Source of the DNA: UM-FILTER-37-12 sp964344965 | GTDB lineage: Bacteria; Patescibacteriota; Patescibacteriia; Magasanikbacterales; UBA922 | DNA length: 8,500 nt | Direction: 5' to 3' | Assembly (NCBI GenBank): GCA_964344965.1 | Contig: CAYFPJ010000033.1 | Span: 1 to 8,500, forward strand | Shown: positions 1-6,345 of the stretch, piece by piece | Position numbering within the stretch: position 1 is the first letter of the stretch | How the letters are laid out: every line of letters begins with the position of its first letter | Program-made: the position numbers and the translations under genes | The notes under the pieces: generated by a model | What the model saw: only the letters and a program-made list of their open reading frames with translations | Told to the model about the DNA's origin: nothing | Databases searched by the model: none

Positions 1-15
1 TCGATGGGATGGTGA

Positions 16-34
16 CCACTGACTTCGTCAGTGG
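16..34. repeat. Hairpin repeat, left copy
   Basis: A perfect 8-bp inverted repeat (CCACTGAC, loop TTC, GTCAGTGG) followed by ATTA and a G run. The same architecture recurs at 8458-8476, where the fifth stem pair is C-G instead of T-A and the loop is TAC. It lies 37 bp past the ruvB stop. No T run follows on the minus strand, so it does not look like a classical terminator. It is best read as one copy of a dispersed palindromic repeat. Confidence 0.6.
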
Positions 35-71
35 ATTATGGGGGTATTTAATATAAATCGTAGTCCGTAGT

Positions 72-1082
72 CTAACTACCAGACAAATGATCATGAGCCA
101 GCTTCGTCGCTGTCCTTCCTCGCGGAGTTCTCTCAAGCATCCCGATTTGAATCAAATAAGGCTCGTAGATGGTCTCAATAGTACTCATCTCCTCAGCAAT
201 TGCTGCTGACAAAGTATTCAGGCCGACAGGCCCGCCAGAAAACATATTGACGATGGCATTCAAAATCTTTCGATCTACATCATCGAGTCCGTGATGGTCA
301 ACATTGAGCATAGAGAGAGCACCTTCGGCTACGCTCTCATTTATTATACCATCATGCCTGACCTCGGCATAGTCACGGATTCTCTTTAGCAATCTATTGG
401 CCACTCTCGGAGTATGTCTGGATCGACCAGCGATCAATTTCCCAGCCTCTTCATGCAAATCCACTTCTAAGATACCAGCATTACGGCTAATAATCTTCTC
501 AATATGATGAGGTTGATAAAATTCTAGATGGAAGACATGACCAAAACGATCACGCAGCGGACTGGAGAGTAAATTTAGTTTAGTTGTAGCACCGATCAGA
601 GTAAATTTTTCCAAGGGCATCCTCAGGGTCCTGGCTGCCGGTCCTTTGCCAACAATAATATCAAGAGCATAGTCTTCCATAGCACTATAGAGGACTTCTT
701 CGATCGTCTTATTCATGCGGTGAATCTCGTCGATAAATAAGACATCGCCACGACCAAGATTGGAAAGTATCGCAGCCAAGTCTCCCACTCGTTCAAGTGC
801 CGGCCCAGCAGTGACCCGCATCTTGACACCCATTTCCTTAGCAATAATGCCAGCAAGTGTCGTCTTACCAAGTCCTGGATTTCCGTACAACAAAACATGC
901 TCAATCGGTTCTTCTCGTCCTTTCGCAGCTTGCATGGATATAGAGAGTTGTTCCTTGATATTATCTTGACCGACAAAATGATCCAGGTTCTGTGGACGTA
1001 ATGTGACCTCTATCTTTTCCTCTCCCTCTATAAACTGTTCCGGAGCCACCAGACGCTCATTTTCTATTTTTTCTTCTATCAT
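72..1082 (-). CDS. ruvB: Holliday junction branch migration ATPase RuvB
   Basis: RuvB is the hexameric AAA+ motor that, with RuvA, drives branch migration of Holliday junctions in recombinational repair; RuvC then resolves them. The 336-aa length is normal for the family. Visible motifs, by residue: Walker A GNPGLGKTT at 67-75, Walker B LFIDEIHR at 115-122, sensor 1 GATT at 164-167, the arginine-finger segment PLRDRFG at 175-181, a sensor-2 TPRVANRLLKR near 224-234, and the C-terminal winged helix with its GLNTLSAAIAEE and GMLERTPRGR stretches at about 287-323. Walker A has Asn where GPPGLGKT is commoner. The ATG overlaps the TGA of the upstream gene by 4 bases (ATGA), so translation is probably coupled and the start is well fixed. 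No ruvA or ruvC is adjacent. GC content is about 45 percent in sampled lines, well above that of its operon partner. Confidence 0.97.
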   Translation of the reverse strand: MIEEKIENERLVAPEQFIEGEEKIEVTLRPQNLDHFVGQDNIKEQLSISMQAAKGREEPIEHVLLYGNPGLGKTTLAGIIAKEMGVKMRVTAGPALERVGDLAAILSNLGRGDVLFIDEIHRMNKTIEEVLYSAMEDYALDIIVGKGPAARTLRMPLEKFTLIGATTKLNLLSSPLRDRFGHVFHLEFYQPHHIEKIISRNAGILEVDLHEEAGKLIAGRSRHTPRVANRLLKRIRDYAEVRHDGIINESVAEGALSMLNVDHHGLDDVDRKILNAIVNMFSGGPVGLNTLSAAIAEEMSTIETIYEPYLIQIGMLERTPRGRTATKLAHDHLSGS

Positions 1083-1585
1083 ATACTATTATAAAAAATA
1101 TCAAACCATTCTTCTCTGGTTCTTGTATTTTTTTTAGGAGGATTCTTACCTGCACTGGTCCAATAAAAATCTCTTTCTTCATCTAAAAAAATACTTTTTA
1201 ATTCCTCCTTAGTTCCAACAAATATATCTACCCAAAGTTTACCATACTCTACAAATTGATTTATGGTAGGATCTATGATTATTTCTCCCCTATCTGTCGT
1301 CTGACATGTTAGATATGTATGTGTATAATTGTGAGCAAATGAATGTACTTCTTTGGTTTTTATTTTATAGTTATCTAACAAAAAAAATTCAAGACTAGTA
1401 CTACGGGTAGCACATGAACCAAATATACCAAATCGTCTTACATCTTCACTTTCACTACCAATATATTCTACTGTTATAATTCTCTGCAGTTCTGAAAAGG
1501 ATACCTCTCTAAATTCATCTCTTCTTTCAGCCCCTTCTGCCAAGGCTCTTTGTCTCATGTCTTCTTGTCTTATAATCTCATCCAT
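1079..1585 (-). CDS. Hypothetical protein with Cys-His-Asp (transglutaminase/papain-like) signature
   Basis: A 168-aa protein I cannot name. After a charged N-terminal helix (about residues 1-30) it shows GSCATRS with Cys58, then HNYTHTYL with His85 and His89, then EIIIDPTINQF with Asp105, then VGTKEELKSIF at about 123-133. The order and spacing (Cys, +31 His, +16 Asp, with DPT after a beta strand) resemble the catalytic triad of transglutaminase-like and papain-fold proteins, so a cysteine peptidase, amidase or acyltransferase-like activity is possible; this is inferred from motifs alone. There is no signal peptide or membrane segment, so it is probably cytoplasmic. It is the first gene of a two-gene unit with ruvB (4-base overlap) and has its own promoter about 30 bp upstream. 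Sampled lines are only about 30-33 percent GC against about 45 percent in ruvB, which suggests separate origin or weak codon selection. No ribosome binding site is visible. Confidence 0.8.
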   Translation of the reverse strand: MDEIIRQEDMRQRALAEGAERRDEFREVSFSELQRIITVEYIGSESEDVRRFGIFGSCATRSTSLEFFLLDNYKIKTKEVHSFAHNYTHTYLTCQTTDRGEIIIDPTINQFVEYGKLWVDIFVGTKEELKSIFLDEERDFYWTSAGKNPPKKNTRTREEWFDIFYNSI

Positions 1586-1615
1586 AATTTTTTAAAAAAT
1601 CAATATATATCATGA

Positions 1616-1644
1616 ATTATACTTTTCCAAACAATAAAAATCAA
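1616..1644 (-). promoter_or_regulatory. Promoter of the 168-aa gene and ruvB
   Basis: On the minus strand, TTGATT (1639-1644) and a perfect TATAAT (1616-1621) are separated by exactly 17 bp. Transcription would start near 1609, giving a leader of about 24 nt with no Shine-Dalgarno sequence. Assigned by match to the sigma-70 consensus only. Confidence 0.6.
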
Positions 1645-1655
1645 ATCCAAAGAAA

Positions 1656-1698
1656 CAATCCACAAGACTTACCCATTTCTTGTGGATAACTATCCACG
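1656..1698. promoter_or_regulatory. Cluster of three DnaA-box-like sites
   Basis: A perfect DnaA box TTATCCACA lies on the minus strand at 1681-1689. It is flanked by two plus-strand near matches, CAATCCACA at 1656-1664 and CTATCCACG at 1690-1698. Together they form two inverted repeats sharing the central box: ATCCACAAG (1658-1666) with CTTGTGGAT (1679-1687), spacer 12, and GTGGATA (1682-1688) with TATCCAC (1691-1697), spacer 2. The cluster sits between the divergent promoters, upstream of both. DnaA is known to act on nrdAB transcription in E. coli, so a role in nrdJ or ruvB control is reasonable. Confidence 0.5.
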
Positions 1699-1760
1699 AC
1701 CATTTTATTTTACAAAAATTAACGCTCAACTACGCCAAAAAACATCTTATTATCAAATAT

Positions 1761-1789
1761 TTGGTGCATATTTGTCACTGTGATATAAT
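1761..1789 (+). promoter_or_regulatory. nrdJ promoter P1 (extended -10)
   Basis: TTGGTG (1761-1766), 17-bp spacer, then perfect TATAAT (1784-1789) preceded by TGA, an extended -10 element. The start would be near 1796, giving a leader of about 193 nt that contains the NrdR-like palindromes and the terminator-like hairpin. The -35 match is only partial. Confidence 0.55.
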
Positions 1790-1808
1790 AGCTAGTGCTC
1801 TGTCAAAA

Positions 1809-1824
1809 TCACAACATCTTGTGC
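1809..1824. promoter_or_regulatory. NrdR-box-like site 1 (weak)
   Basis: The 16-bp site has core CAACATCTTG and right flank TG, matching the NrdR consensus acaCwAtATaTwGtgt at most core positions but with two core mismatches. Its centre is 32 bp upstream of the near-perfect site at 1841-1856, leaving 16 bp between boxes. NrdR boxes typically occur as pairs with about this spacing, and that is the main support. Confidence 0.5.
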
Positions 1825-1839
1825 TCAAAATGAAAATCA

Positions 1840-1857
1840 ACCACTATATATAGTGGT
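1840..1857. promoter_or_regulatory. NrdR-box-like site 2 (perfect palindrome)
   Basis: A perfect 18-bp palindrome with core CACTATATATAGTG, fitting the consensus of the ribonucleotide-reductase repressor NrdR (acaCwAtATaTwGtgt) through the whole core. It lies 131 bp before the nrdJ start. NrdR is a Zn-ribbon/ATP-cone repressor sensing ATP and dATP; no nrdR gene is in this window. The combination of sequence match, the paired weaker site and a downstream RNR gene makes this a strong prediction. Confidence 0.75.
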
Positions 1858-1865
1858 CACCGACA

Positions 1866-1896
1866 ACCGGCAACCTACAACCAATGCCGGTTTTTA
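1866..1896 (+). terminator. Terminator-like hairpin in nrdJ leader (possible attenuator)
   Basis: ACCGGCA (1866-1872) pairs with TGCCGGT (1885-1891) across a 12-nt loop and runs into TTTTTA. If transcription starts at P1, this would be an intrinsic terminator about 70-95 nt into the nrdJ leader. A competing pairing exists: CCAATGCC (1881-1888) with GGCTATTGG (1913-1921), one bulged T, which would break the 3' arm of the terminator. No T run follows on the minus strand, so the orientation is plus. Confidence 0.45.
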
Positions 1897-1917
1897 TACC
1901 AAAAAGGGATTTGGCTA

Positions 1918-1946
1918 TTGGCTTATTAGATCATTTCAAATGTAAT
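1918..1946 (+). promoter_or_regulatory. Alternative nrdJ promoter P2
   Basis: TTGGCT (1918-1923), a 17-bp spacer and TGTAAT (1941-1946) form a second plausible promoter. Its start would be near 1953, about 36 nt before nrdJ and downstream of the terminator-like hairpin. If P2 is the true promoter, the hairpin is outside the nrdJ mRNA and the NrdR boxes lie about 60 bp upstream of the -35. Confidence 0.35.
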
Positions 1947-1948
1947 GC

Positions 1949-1972
1949 CCTAATAACCTAATAACCTAATTA
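1949..1972 (+). repeat. 8-bp tandem repeat before nrdJ
   Basis: CCTAATAA occurs twice (1949-1956, 1957-1964), followed by a degenerate third copy CCTAATTA (1965-1972). It ends 16 bp before the nrdJ ATG, where a ribosome binding site would be expected and none is seen. Confidence 0.7.
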
Positions 1973-1988
1973 ACTAAATACCTAAACT

Positions 1989-4900
1989 ATGGCTCCTGTC
2001 GACTCCACCTTCATCCAAGGCCTTCATCTTGGACAAAAAGAAAATACAGAATTCAAATACAACGAAAACGGTCTTCGCTTTCAACGCAGATTTACTGAGG
2101 AGGGAAAGAGTCCTTTCGATATGGTGGAATATGAAAAGAGGAGCTCTGTCATTCGTGAACCAGATGGTACAGTGGTCTTTGAGATGAATGATCTAGAGAT
2201 TCCCAAACAATGGTCTCAAGTGGCTACCGACATTATAGCCCAAAAATATTTTCGTAAAGCCGGTGTACCTCTATTCAATGCAGATGGCTCACCACAATTG
2301 GATGCTAGCGGCTCACCCATGCTTGGAGCCGAGACTAGCGCCAAGCAGCCTATCCACCGGCTAGCAGGGACCTGGCGCTATTGGGGAGAAAAATATGGCT
2401 ATTTTGCCAGTGAAAAGGACGCTCAAATCTTTTATGACGAGCTAGTGGTAATGCTTCTTCGTCAGATGGCTGCCCCAAATTCACCCCAATGGTTCAATAC
2501 TGGACTGAACTGGGCTTATGGTATTACTGGACCTGCCCAAGGTCATCATTATGTAGACCCAGACACAGGTGTACTTACCCAGTCCACAGATTCTTATACT
2601 CATCCTCAACCTCATGCTTGTTTTATCCAATCCATCAAAGATGATTTGGTAAATGAAGGCGGAATCATGGACCTCTGGGTCCGTGAAGCCAGACTTTTCA
2701 AATATGGATCTGGAACAGGGACAAATTTTTCCGGCTTGCGCGGCAAAGGAGAACCTCTCTCTGGTGGTGGTAAATCTAGTGGTCTCATGAGCTGGCTAAA
2801 GATTGGAGACAGAGCCGCAGGCGCCATCAAATCTGGCGGTACTACACGCCGCGCTGCCAAAATGGTGATTATTGATCTAGATCATCCAGATGTAGAGACA
2901 TTTGTAAATTGGAAAGTGCAAGAAGAAAAAAAAGTGGCCGCCATGATCGCTGCTGGATACTCTTCTCACTATGAGGGAGAAGCATATGAAACTGTATCAG
3001 GACAAAACTCCAACAACTCTGTTCGCGTACCAAACAAATTCATGGAAGCTCTAAAAAATGATGGTAGCTGGAATCTGACTTGGCGTACTGACGGTACAGT
3101 CTGCAAAACTTTGAAAGCTAGAGAACTGTGGGACCAAATTGCTTTTGCAGCTTGGAGCTGTGCTGATCCTGGTATCCAATTTGATGACAATATCAATGAC
3201 TGGCACACCTCTCCACAATCCGGAAGAATAAACGGTTCAAACCCATGTAGTGAATACATGTTCCTCGACAATACTGCTTGCAATCTAGCTTCTATCAATC
3301 TGGCTCATTTTTTTGATGCCGAAAAACAAAGCTTTGATGTCGATGCTTTCAAACATGCTTCCAGATTGTGGACTACAGTACTTGAAATAAGTGTTTTGAT
3401 GGCTCAATTCCCAAGCAAAGAAATCGCCCAAATGAGCTATGAATTCCGCACCCTTGGCCTTGGTTACGCCAATATTGGCTCAGTTCTCATGACATCTGGC
3501 ATTCCATATGAATCAGAAGAGGCTTATGCTTTCACCGGCTGTATCACAGCTCTTCTTTCTTCCGAAGCTTATAAGACTAGTGCTGAGATTGCCAAATTCA
3601 TGGGTACATTTCCAAAATATGAATACAACAAGCATGACATGCTAAGAGTGATGCGCAATCACAGACGGGTAGCCTTCAATGCTGACAGTAATGAATATGA
3701 AAAGCTGAGTGTAGTACCACAAGGGATAAATCCACAATATGCTCCTGCATACCTGTTGTCTGCAGCTCGAGAAAATTGGAACGAAGTAGTAGATATGGGC
3801 GAAAAATATGGCTACCGCAATGCTCAGACTACTCTTCTTGCTCCTACCGGAACTATTGGACTGCTCATGGACTGTGCCACTACTGGAGTAGAGCCTGATT
3901 TTGCTCTTGTTAAATTTAAAAAACTTGCAGGTGGCGGATACTTCAAAATCGCCAACGAAGCCGTCCCTATGGCTCTCAAAGCTCTGGGTTATGAAGAAAA
4001 AGAAGTAACAGATATCATTGACTACATGAAAGGAACAGCAGATATCACAGAAGCTCCACACATCAATGCTACTACCCTAAAAACCAAAGGATTTACAGAC
4101 ACAGATATCGAGAGCGTGAATAAAGCTTTAACCAGCGCTTTTGAGGTAAAATTTGCTTTCAATCCATGGACACTAGGAGAAGAATGTATGAAAAGAGCTG
4201 GCTTCACACCAGAAGAATATAATAGTCCGAATTTCAACATGCTTAAGGGTCTAGGATTTTCAAATGACGAAATAAACGAAGCCAACGAGCATGTCTGTGG
4301 GACCATGACTATTGAGGGTGCTCCGCATTTGAAAGAGGAGCACTACTCAGTATTTGATTGTGCCAACAAGTGTGGGAAAAAAGGAAAGAGATACATCCAC
4401 TGGCGTGGACACTTGAGACAGATGGCCTCTGCCCAACCATTTCTTTCTGGTGCGATTTCCAAAACAATCAACATGCCAAACGAAGCCACAGTAGAAGATG
4501 TAAAACAAGCATATGAAGAATCATGGCAACTAGCCCTCAAAGCTGTAGCTCTCTACAGAGATGGTTGTAAACTTAGCCAACCTCTATCTACAAGCTCAGA
4601 TGATGAAGAAGAAAATGATGAAAATACAGAAGCTCCAGTAGCTACAAATACTGTTGAAGAAACTCTATCTTCAGCTATTCAGGCCAGCTCTCCAGCAGAA
4701 CAACATGAAGCCTCTATGGTTGCCCAAGCCATCAAGCAAGCTAGTGAATTGCTTCACCAACACATTCCAGACTCTCATGCCTTACCTGACTACAACAAAG
4801 ATGGCTCTGTCACAGAACACAGGATTCACATTCACGGTGAAAAATGCAAATTACCAGCCAAACGCAGTGGGATCACTATTTCAGCCAAAATTGGTAATCA

Positions 4901-5507
4901 AAAAATTTGGCTCCGCACTGGTGAATATCCAGATGGTAGGCTAGCTGAAATATTTATCGACATGTACAAAGAAGGTGCAGGATTTAGAAGTTTGCTAAAC
5001 AGCTTTGCCATCTCTATATCCATGGCTCTTCAGTACGGTGTACCTTTAGAACGGTTAGTCGATAAATTCACCTTTACTAGATTCGAACCTTCTGGCATGA
5101 CTGACCACCCAAATATAAAAATCTGCACTTCTGTCATTGACTGGGTCTTCCGAGTTTTGGGCATGGAGTATCTCGGACGGACAGATTTTGTGCAAGTAAA
5201 ACCAACTGGAATCCAAAAAAACAGATTTGAGCAGATGGCAAAATTGACAGAAAGTATACAGGGACAAGAGACAATGAATCTCACCGCACCGCAAGCCACC
5301 CCATCTACCGGCACAGGAACAGCTGACGACGATTCTCAAGACACATTACCAACCTTAGGCGACACAGAAGTAAAGACAGAGGCTGACAAGATGCTTGGTG
5401 ACATGATGGGTGACGCCCCAGCTTGTCCAACTTGTGGTCATATTACTGTTCGAAATGGAAGCTGCTATAAATGTTTGAATTGTGGTGATTCTCTGGGATG
5501 CTCTTAA
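1989..5507 (+). CDS. nrdJ: Adenosylcobalamin-dependent (class II) ribonucleoside-diphosphate reductase NrdJ
   Basis: This 1172-aa enzyme reduces ribonucleotides to deoxyribonucleotides using a thiyl radical generated from adenosylcobalamin, supplying DNA precursors in the cytoplasm without oxygen dependence. The N-terminus (FTEEGKSPFD, then PKQWSQVATDI) is typical of the large class II type and shows no obvious ATP-cone. The barrel contains HACFIQ with Cys211, the finger loop NPCSE with Asn418, Cys420 (expected thiyl radical) and Glu422, Cys431 in TACNLASINL (Cys211/Cys431 the expected redox pair), and PTGTIG at 619-624. An acidic linker (about 866-915) leads to a TSCPD domain (about 955-1065), then a second linker and a Cys-rich tail with CPTCG from 1146, CYKC at 1159-1162, Cys1165 and Cys1171, probably a zinc ribbon plus redox-shuttle cysteines. 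A small internal repeat (DGSPQL/SGSPML, about 99-112) sits in the N-terminal region. No intein is visible. The upstream NrdR-like boxes predict dNTP-responsive control; a terminator follows 31 bp after the stop. No Shine-Dalgarno sequence precedes the ATG. Confidence 0.97.
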   Translation: MAPVDSTFIQGLHLGQKENTEFKYNENGLRFQRRFTEEGKSPFDMVEYEKRSSVIREPDGTVVFEMNDLEIPKQWSQVATDIIAQKYFRKAGVPLFNADGSPQLDASGSPMLGAETSAKQPIHRLAGTWRYWGEKYGYFASEKDAQIFYDELVVMLLRQMAAPNSPQWFNTGLNWAYGITGPAQGHHYVDPDTGVLTQSTDSYTHPQPHACFIQSIKDDLVNEGGIMDLWVREARLFKYGSGTGTNFSGLRGKGEPLSGGGKSSGLMSWLKIGDRAAGAIKSGGTTRRAAKMVIIDLDHPDVETFVNWKVQEEKKVAAMIAAGYSSHYEGEAYETVSGQNSNNSVRVPNKFMEALKNDGSWNLTWRTDGTVCKTLKARELWDQIAFAAWSCADPGIQFDDNINDWHTSPQSGRINGSNPCSEYMFLDNTACNLASINLAHFFDAEKQSFDVDAFKHASRLWTTVLEISVLMAQFPSKEIAQMSYEFRTLGLGYANIGSVLMTSGIPYESEEAYAFTGCITALLSSEAYKTSAEIAKFMGTFPKYEYNKHDMLRVMRNHRRVAFNADSNEYEKLSVVPQGINPQYAPAYLLSAARENWNEVVDMGEKYGYRNAQTTLLAPTGTIGLLMDCATTGVEPDFALVKFKKLAGGGYFKIANEAVPMALKALGYEEKEVTDIIDYMKGTADITEAPHINATTLKTKGFTDTDIESVNKALTSAFEVKFAFNPWTLGEECMKRAGFTPEEYNSPNFNMLKGLGFSNDEINEANEHVCGTMTIEGAPHLKEEHYSVFDCANKCGKKGKRYIHWRGHLRQMASAQPFLSGAISKTINMPNEATVEDVKQAYEESWQLALKAVALYRDGCKLSQPLSTSSDDEEENDENTEAPVATNTVEETLSSAIQASSPAEQHEASMVAQAIKQASELLHQHIPDSHALPDYNKDGSVTEHRIHIHGEKCKLPAKRSGITISAKIGNQKIWLRTGEYPDGRLAEIFIDMYKEGAGFRSLLNSFAISISMALQYGVPLERLVDKFTFTRFEPSGMTDHPNIKICTSVIDWVFRVLGMEYLGRTDFVQVKPTGIQKNRFEQMAKLTESIQGQETMNLTAPQATPSTGTGTADDDSQDTLPTLGDTEVKTEADKMLGDMMGDAPACPTCGHITVRNGSCYKCLNCGDSLGCS

Positions 5508-5538
5508 TCACGAAACACGATACACATAGCACAAAACA

Positions 5539-5566
5539 AAAAACCACTGTGCCTACAGTGGTTTTT
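5539..5566 (+). terminator. nrdJ intrinsic terminator
   Basis: A perfect 12-bp stem (5539-5550 with 5555-5566; core ACCACTGT/ACAGTGGT) with a 4-nt loop GCCT, ending in a T run. It lies 31 bp past the nrdJ stop. The mirrored A run makes it potentially bidirectional, but no minus-strand gene points at it. Confidence 0.9.
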
Positions 5567-5573
5567 AATTCAA

Positions 5574-5602
5574 TTGATTTTGTCTCAGTCTTGTGTTTTA
5601 AT
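5574..5602 (+). promoter_or_regulatory. Promoter of the adenosyltransferase gene
   Basis: TTGATT (5574-5579), a 17-bp spacer and TTTAAT (5597-5602), directly after the nrdJ terminator. The start would be near 5609, giving a leader of about 20 nt. Two copies of GTTACATG (5603-5610, 5617-5624), 14 bp apart, fill the gap to the ATG; they could be an operator or a chance duplication. No NrdR-type palindrome is seen here. Confidence 0.5.
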
Positions 5603-5628
5603 GTTACATGTTATAAGTTACATGATAT

Positions 5629-6180
5629 ATGACAAAAATATACACCAAAACCGGCGACTCTGGAGAGACTTCACTCCTCGGCGGCAAACGAGTCAAGAAG
5701 AGCTGCCTCGAGATGGAAGCAATCGGCGAAGTTGATGAACTCAATGCTTATTTGGGAATTCTGATCGAAGAGATTGAAGATGATATGGAAGATGTAAAGA
5801 AAAATCTAACAAAAATCCAGCACAAACTCTTTGTCATCGGCTCTGAATTAGCAGCAGTCCAGACCAAGCTGATAGAAACTCCAAAAATTACAAAGGATGA
5901 TGTAAAAAATCTAGAAGATTGGGTAGATCAAATGCAATCTGAACTACCAGAATTAACGAATTTTATCCTCCCAGGTGGAAGCGAAGAGTCTGCCCTAGCA
6001 TACTACGCCCGAGCCATCTGCAGAAGAGCAGAAAGACGAGTGATTGGCATGAAAGATAATTATGATGAAATCAATCCCGCCCTCCCACAATACCTCAACC
6101 GACTCAGCGACCTCCTCTTCGTCCTCGCCAGATGGATGAACAAACAAAACAAAGTAGAGGATGTGAAGTGGGAAAAATAG
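5629..6180 (+). CDS. pduO: PduO-type ATP:cob(I)alamin adenosyltransferase
   Basis: Transfers the adenosyl group of ATP to cob(I)alamin, making adenosylcobalamin (EC 2.5.1.17). The 183-aa length and motifs fit the trimeric helix-bundle PduO/MMAB family: the N-terminal ATP loop TKTGDSGETSLLGG (6-19), GEVDELNAYLG (33-43), FILPGGS (112-118), ARAICRRAER (127-136) and NRLSDLLFVLARWMN (157-171). The product is exactly the cofactor needed by the NrdJ encoded just upstream, so the pair supports salvage of scavenged cobalamin for deoxyribonucleotide synthesis; no corrinoid synthesis or transport gene is in view. The gene has its own promoter and a terminator separates it from nrdJ, so the two are neighbours rather than one tight operon. 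The ATG lacks a Shine-Dalgarno sequence. The family is clear; the symbol is less certain because names vary (pduO, cobO, mmaB). Confidence 0.95.
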   Translation: MTKIYTKTGDSGETSLLGGKRVKKSCLEMEAIGEVDELNAYLGILIEEIEDDMEDVKKNLTKIQHKLFVIGSELAAVQTKLIETPKITKDDVKNLEDWVDQMQSELPELTNFILPGGSEESALAYYARAICRRAERRVIGMKDNYDEINPALPQYLNRLSDLLFVLARWMNKQNKVEDVKWEK

Positions 6181-6186
6181 ATATGT

Positions 6187-6314
6187 CATCCTGAGGAGTC
6201 CCGACAGAGTCGGGATGAAGAAGGATCTTTCTGTAAGAGGATCTGTTAGTTATTCATTATTTCTCTATTCTAAAAAATCTTCCTACGGGAAGATCCTTCA
6301 CCACGCTCAGGATG
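6187..6314. repeat. Inverted pair of CATCCTGAG...AAGGATC repeats
   Basis: CATCCTGAG (6187-6195) mirrors CTCAGGATG (6306-6314), and GAAGGATCTT (6220-6229) mirrors AAGATCCTTC (6290-6299). Two copies of one short repeat therefore face each other. The left copy contains a hairpin TCCCGA/TCGGGA (6199-6204 with 6210-6215). The right copy has a 7-bp hairpin (6277-6283 with 6288-6294) capped by a C(TACG)G tetraloop, a very stable UNCG type. From memory, CATCCTGAG...AAGGATC-like repeats are common in intergenic DNA of many bacteria. It begins 6 bp after the adenosyltransferase stop and may also act as an mRNA 3' end. Confidence 0.75.
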
Positions 6315-6320
6315 GTAAAC

Positions 6321-6345
6321 AAAAAATTCGACTCACAGTCGAATT
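6321..6345 (-). terminator. Intrinsic terminator of the candidate small RNA
   Basis: On the minus strand, a 9-bp stem AATTCGACT/AGTCGAATT (6337-6345 with 6325-6333) with a 3-nt loop runs straight into six T. On the plus strand there is no T run, so it serves minus-strand transcription. The AI-2E gene further upstream already has its own terminator at 6768-6811, implying another minus-strand transcript here. Confidence 0.75.

Noticed and set aside
1586..1700. Chromosomal replication origin
   Set aside because: Only three DnaA-box-like sites and no dnaA, dnaN or other origin-linked gene nearby; kept as a regulatory cluster instead.
1586..1988. Cobalamin riboswitch upstream of nrdJ
   Set aside because: Expected because the enzyme is B12-dependent, but no B12-box-like motif or matching stem pattern is visible in the spacer.
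1989..5507. Intein or frameshift within the long nrdJ gene
   Set aside because: The reading frame is continuous, the length is explained by TSCPD, linker and Cys-rich tail, and no Hedgehog/intein splice motifs are seen.
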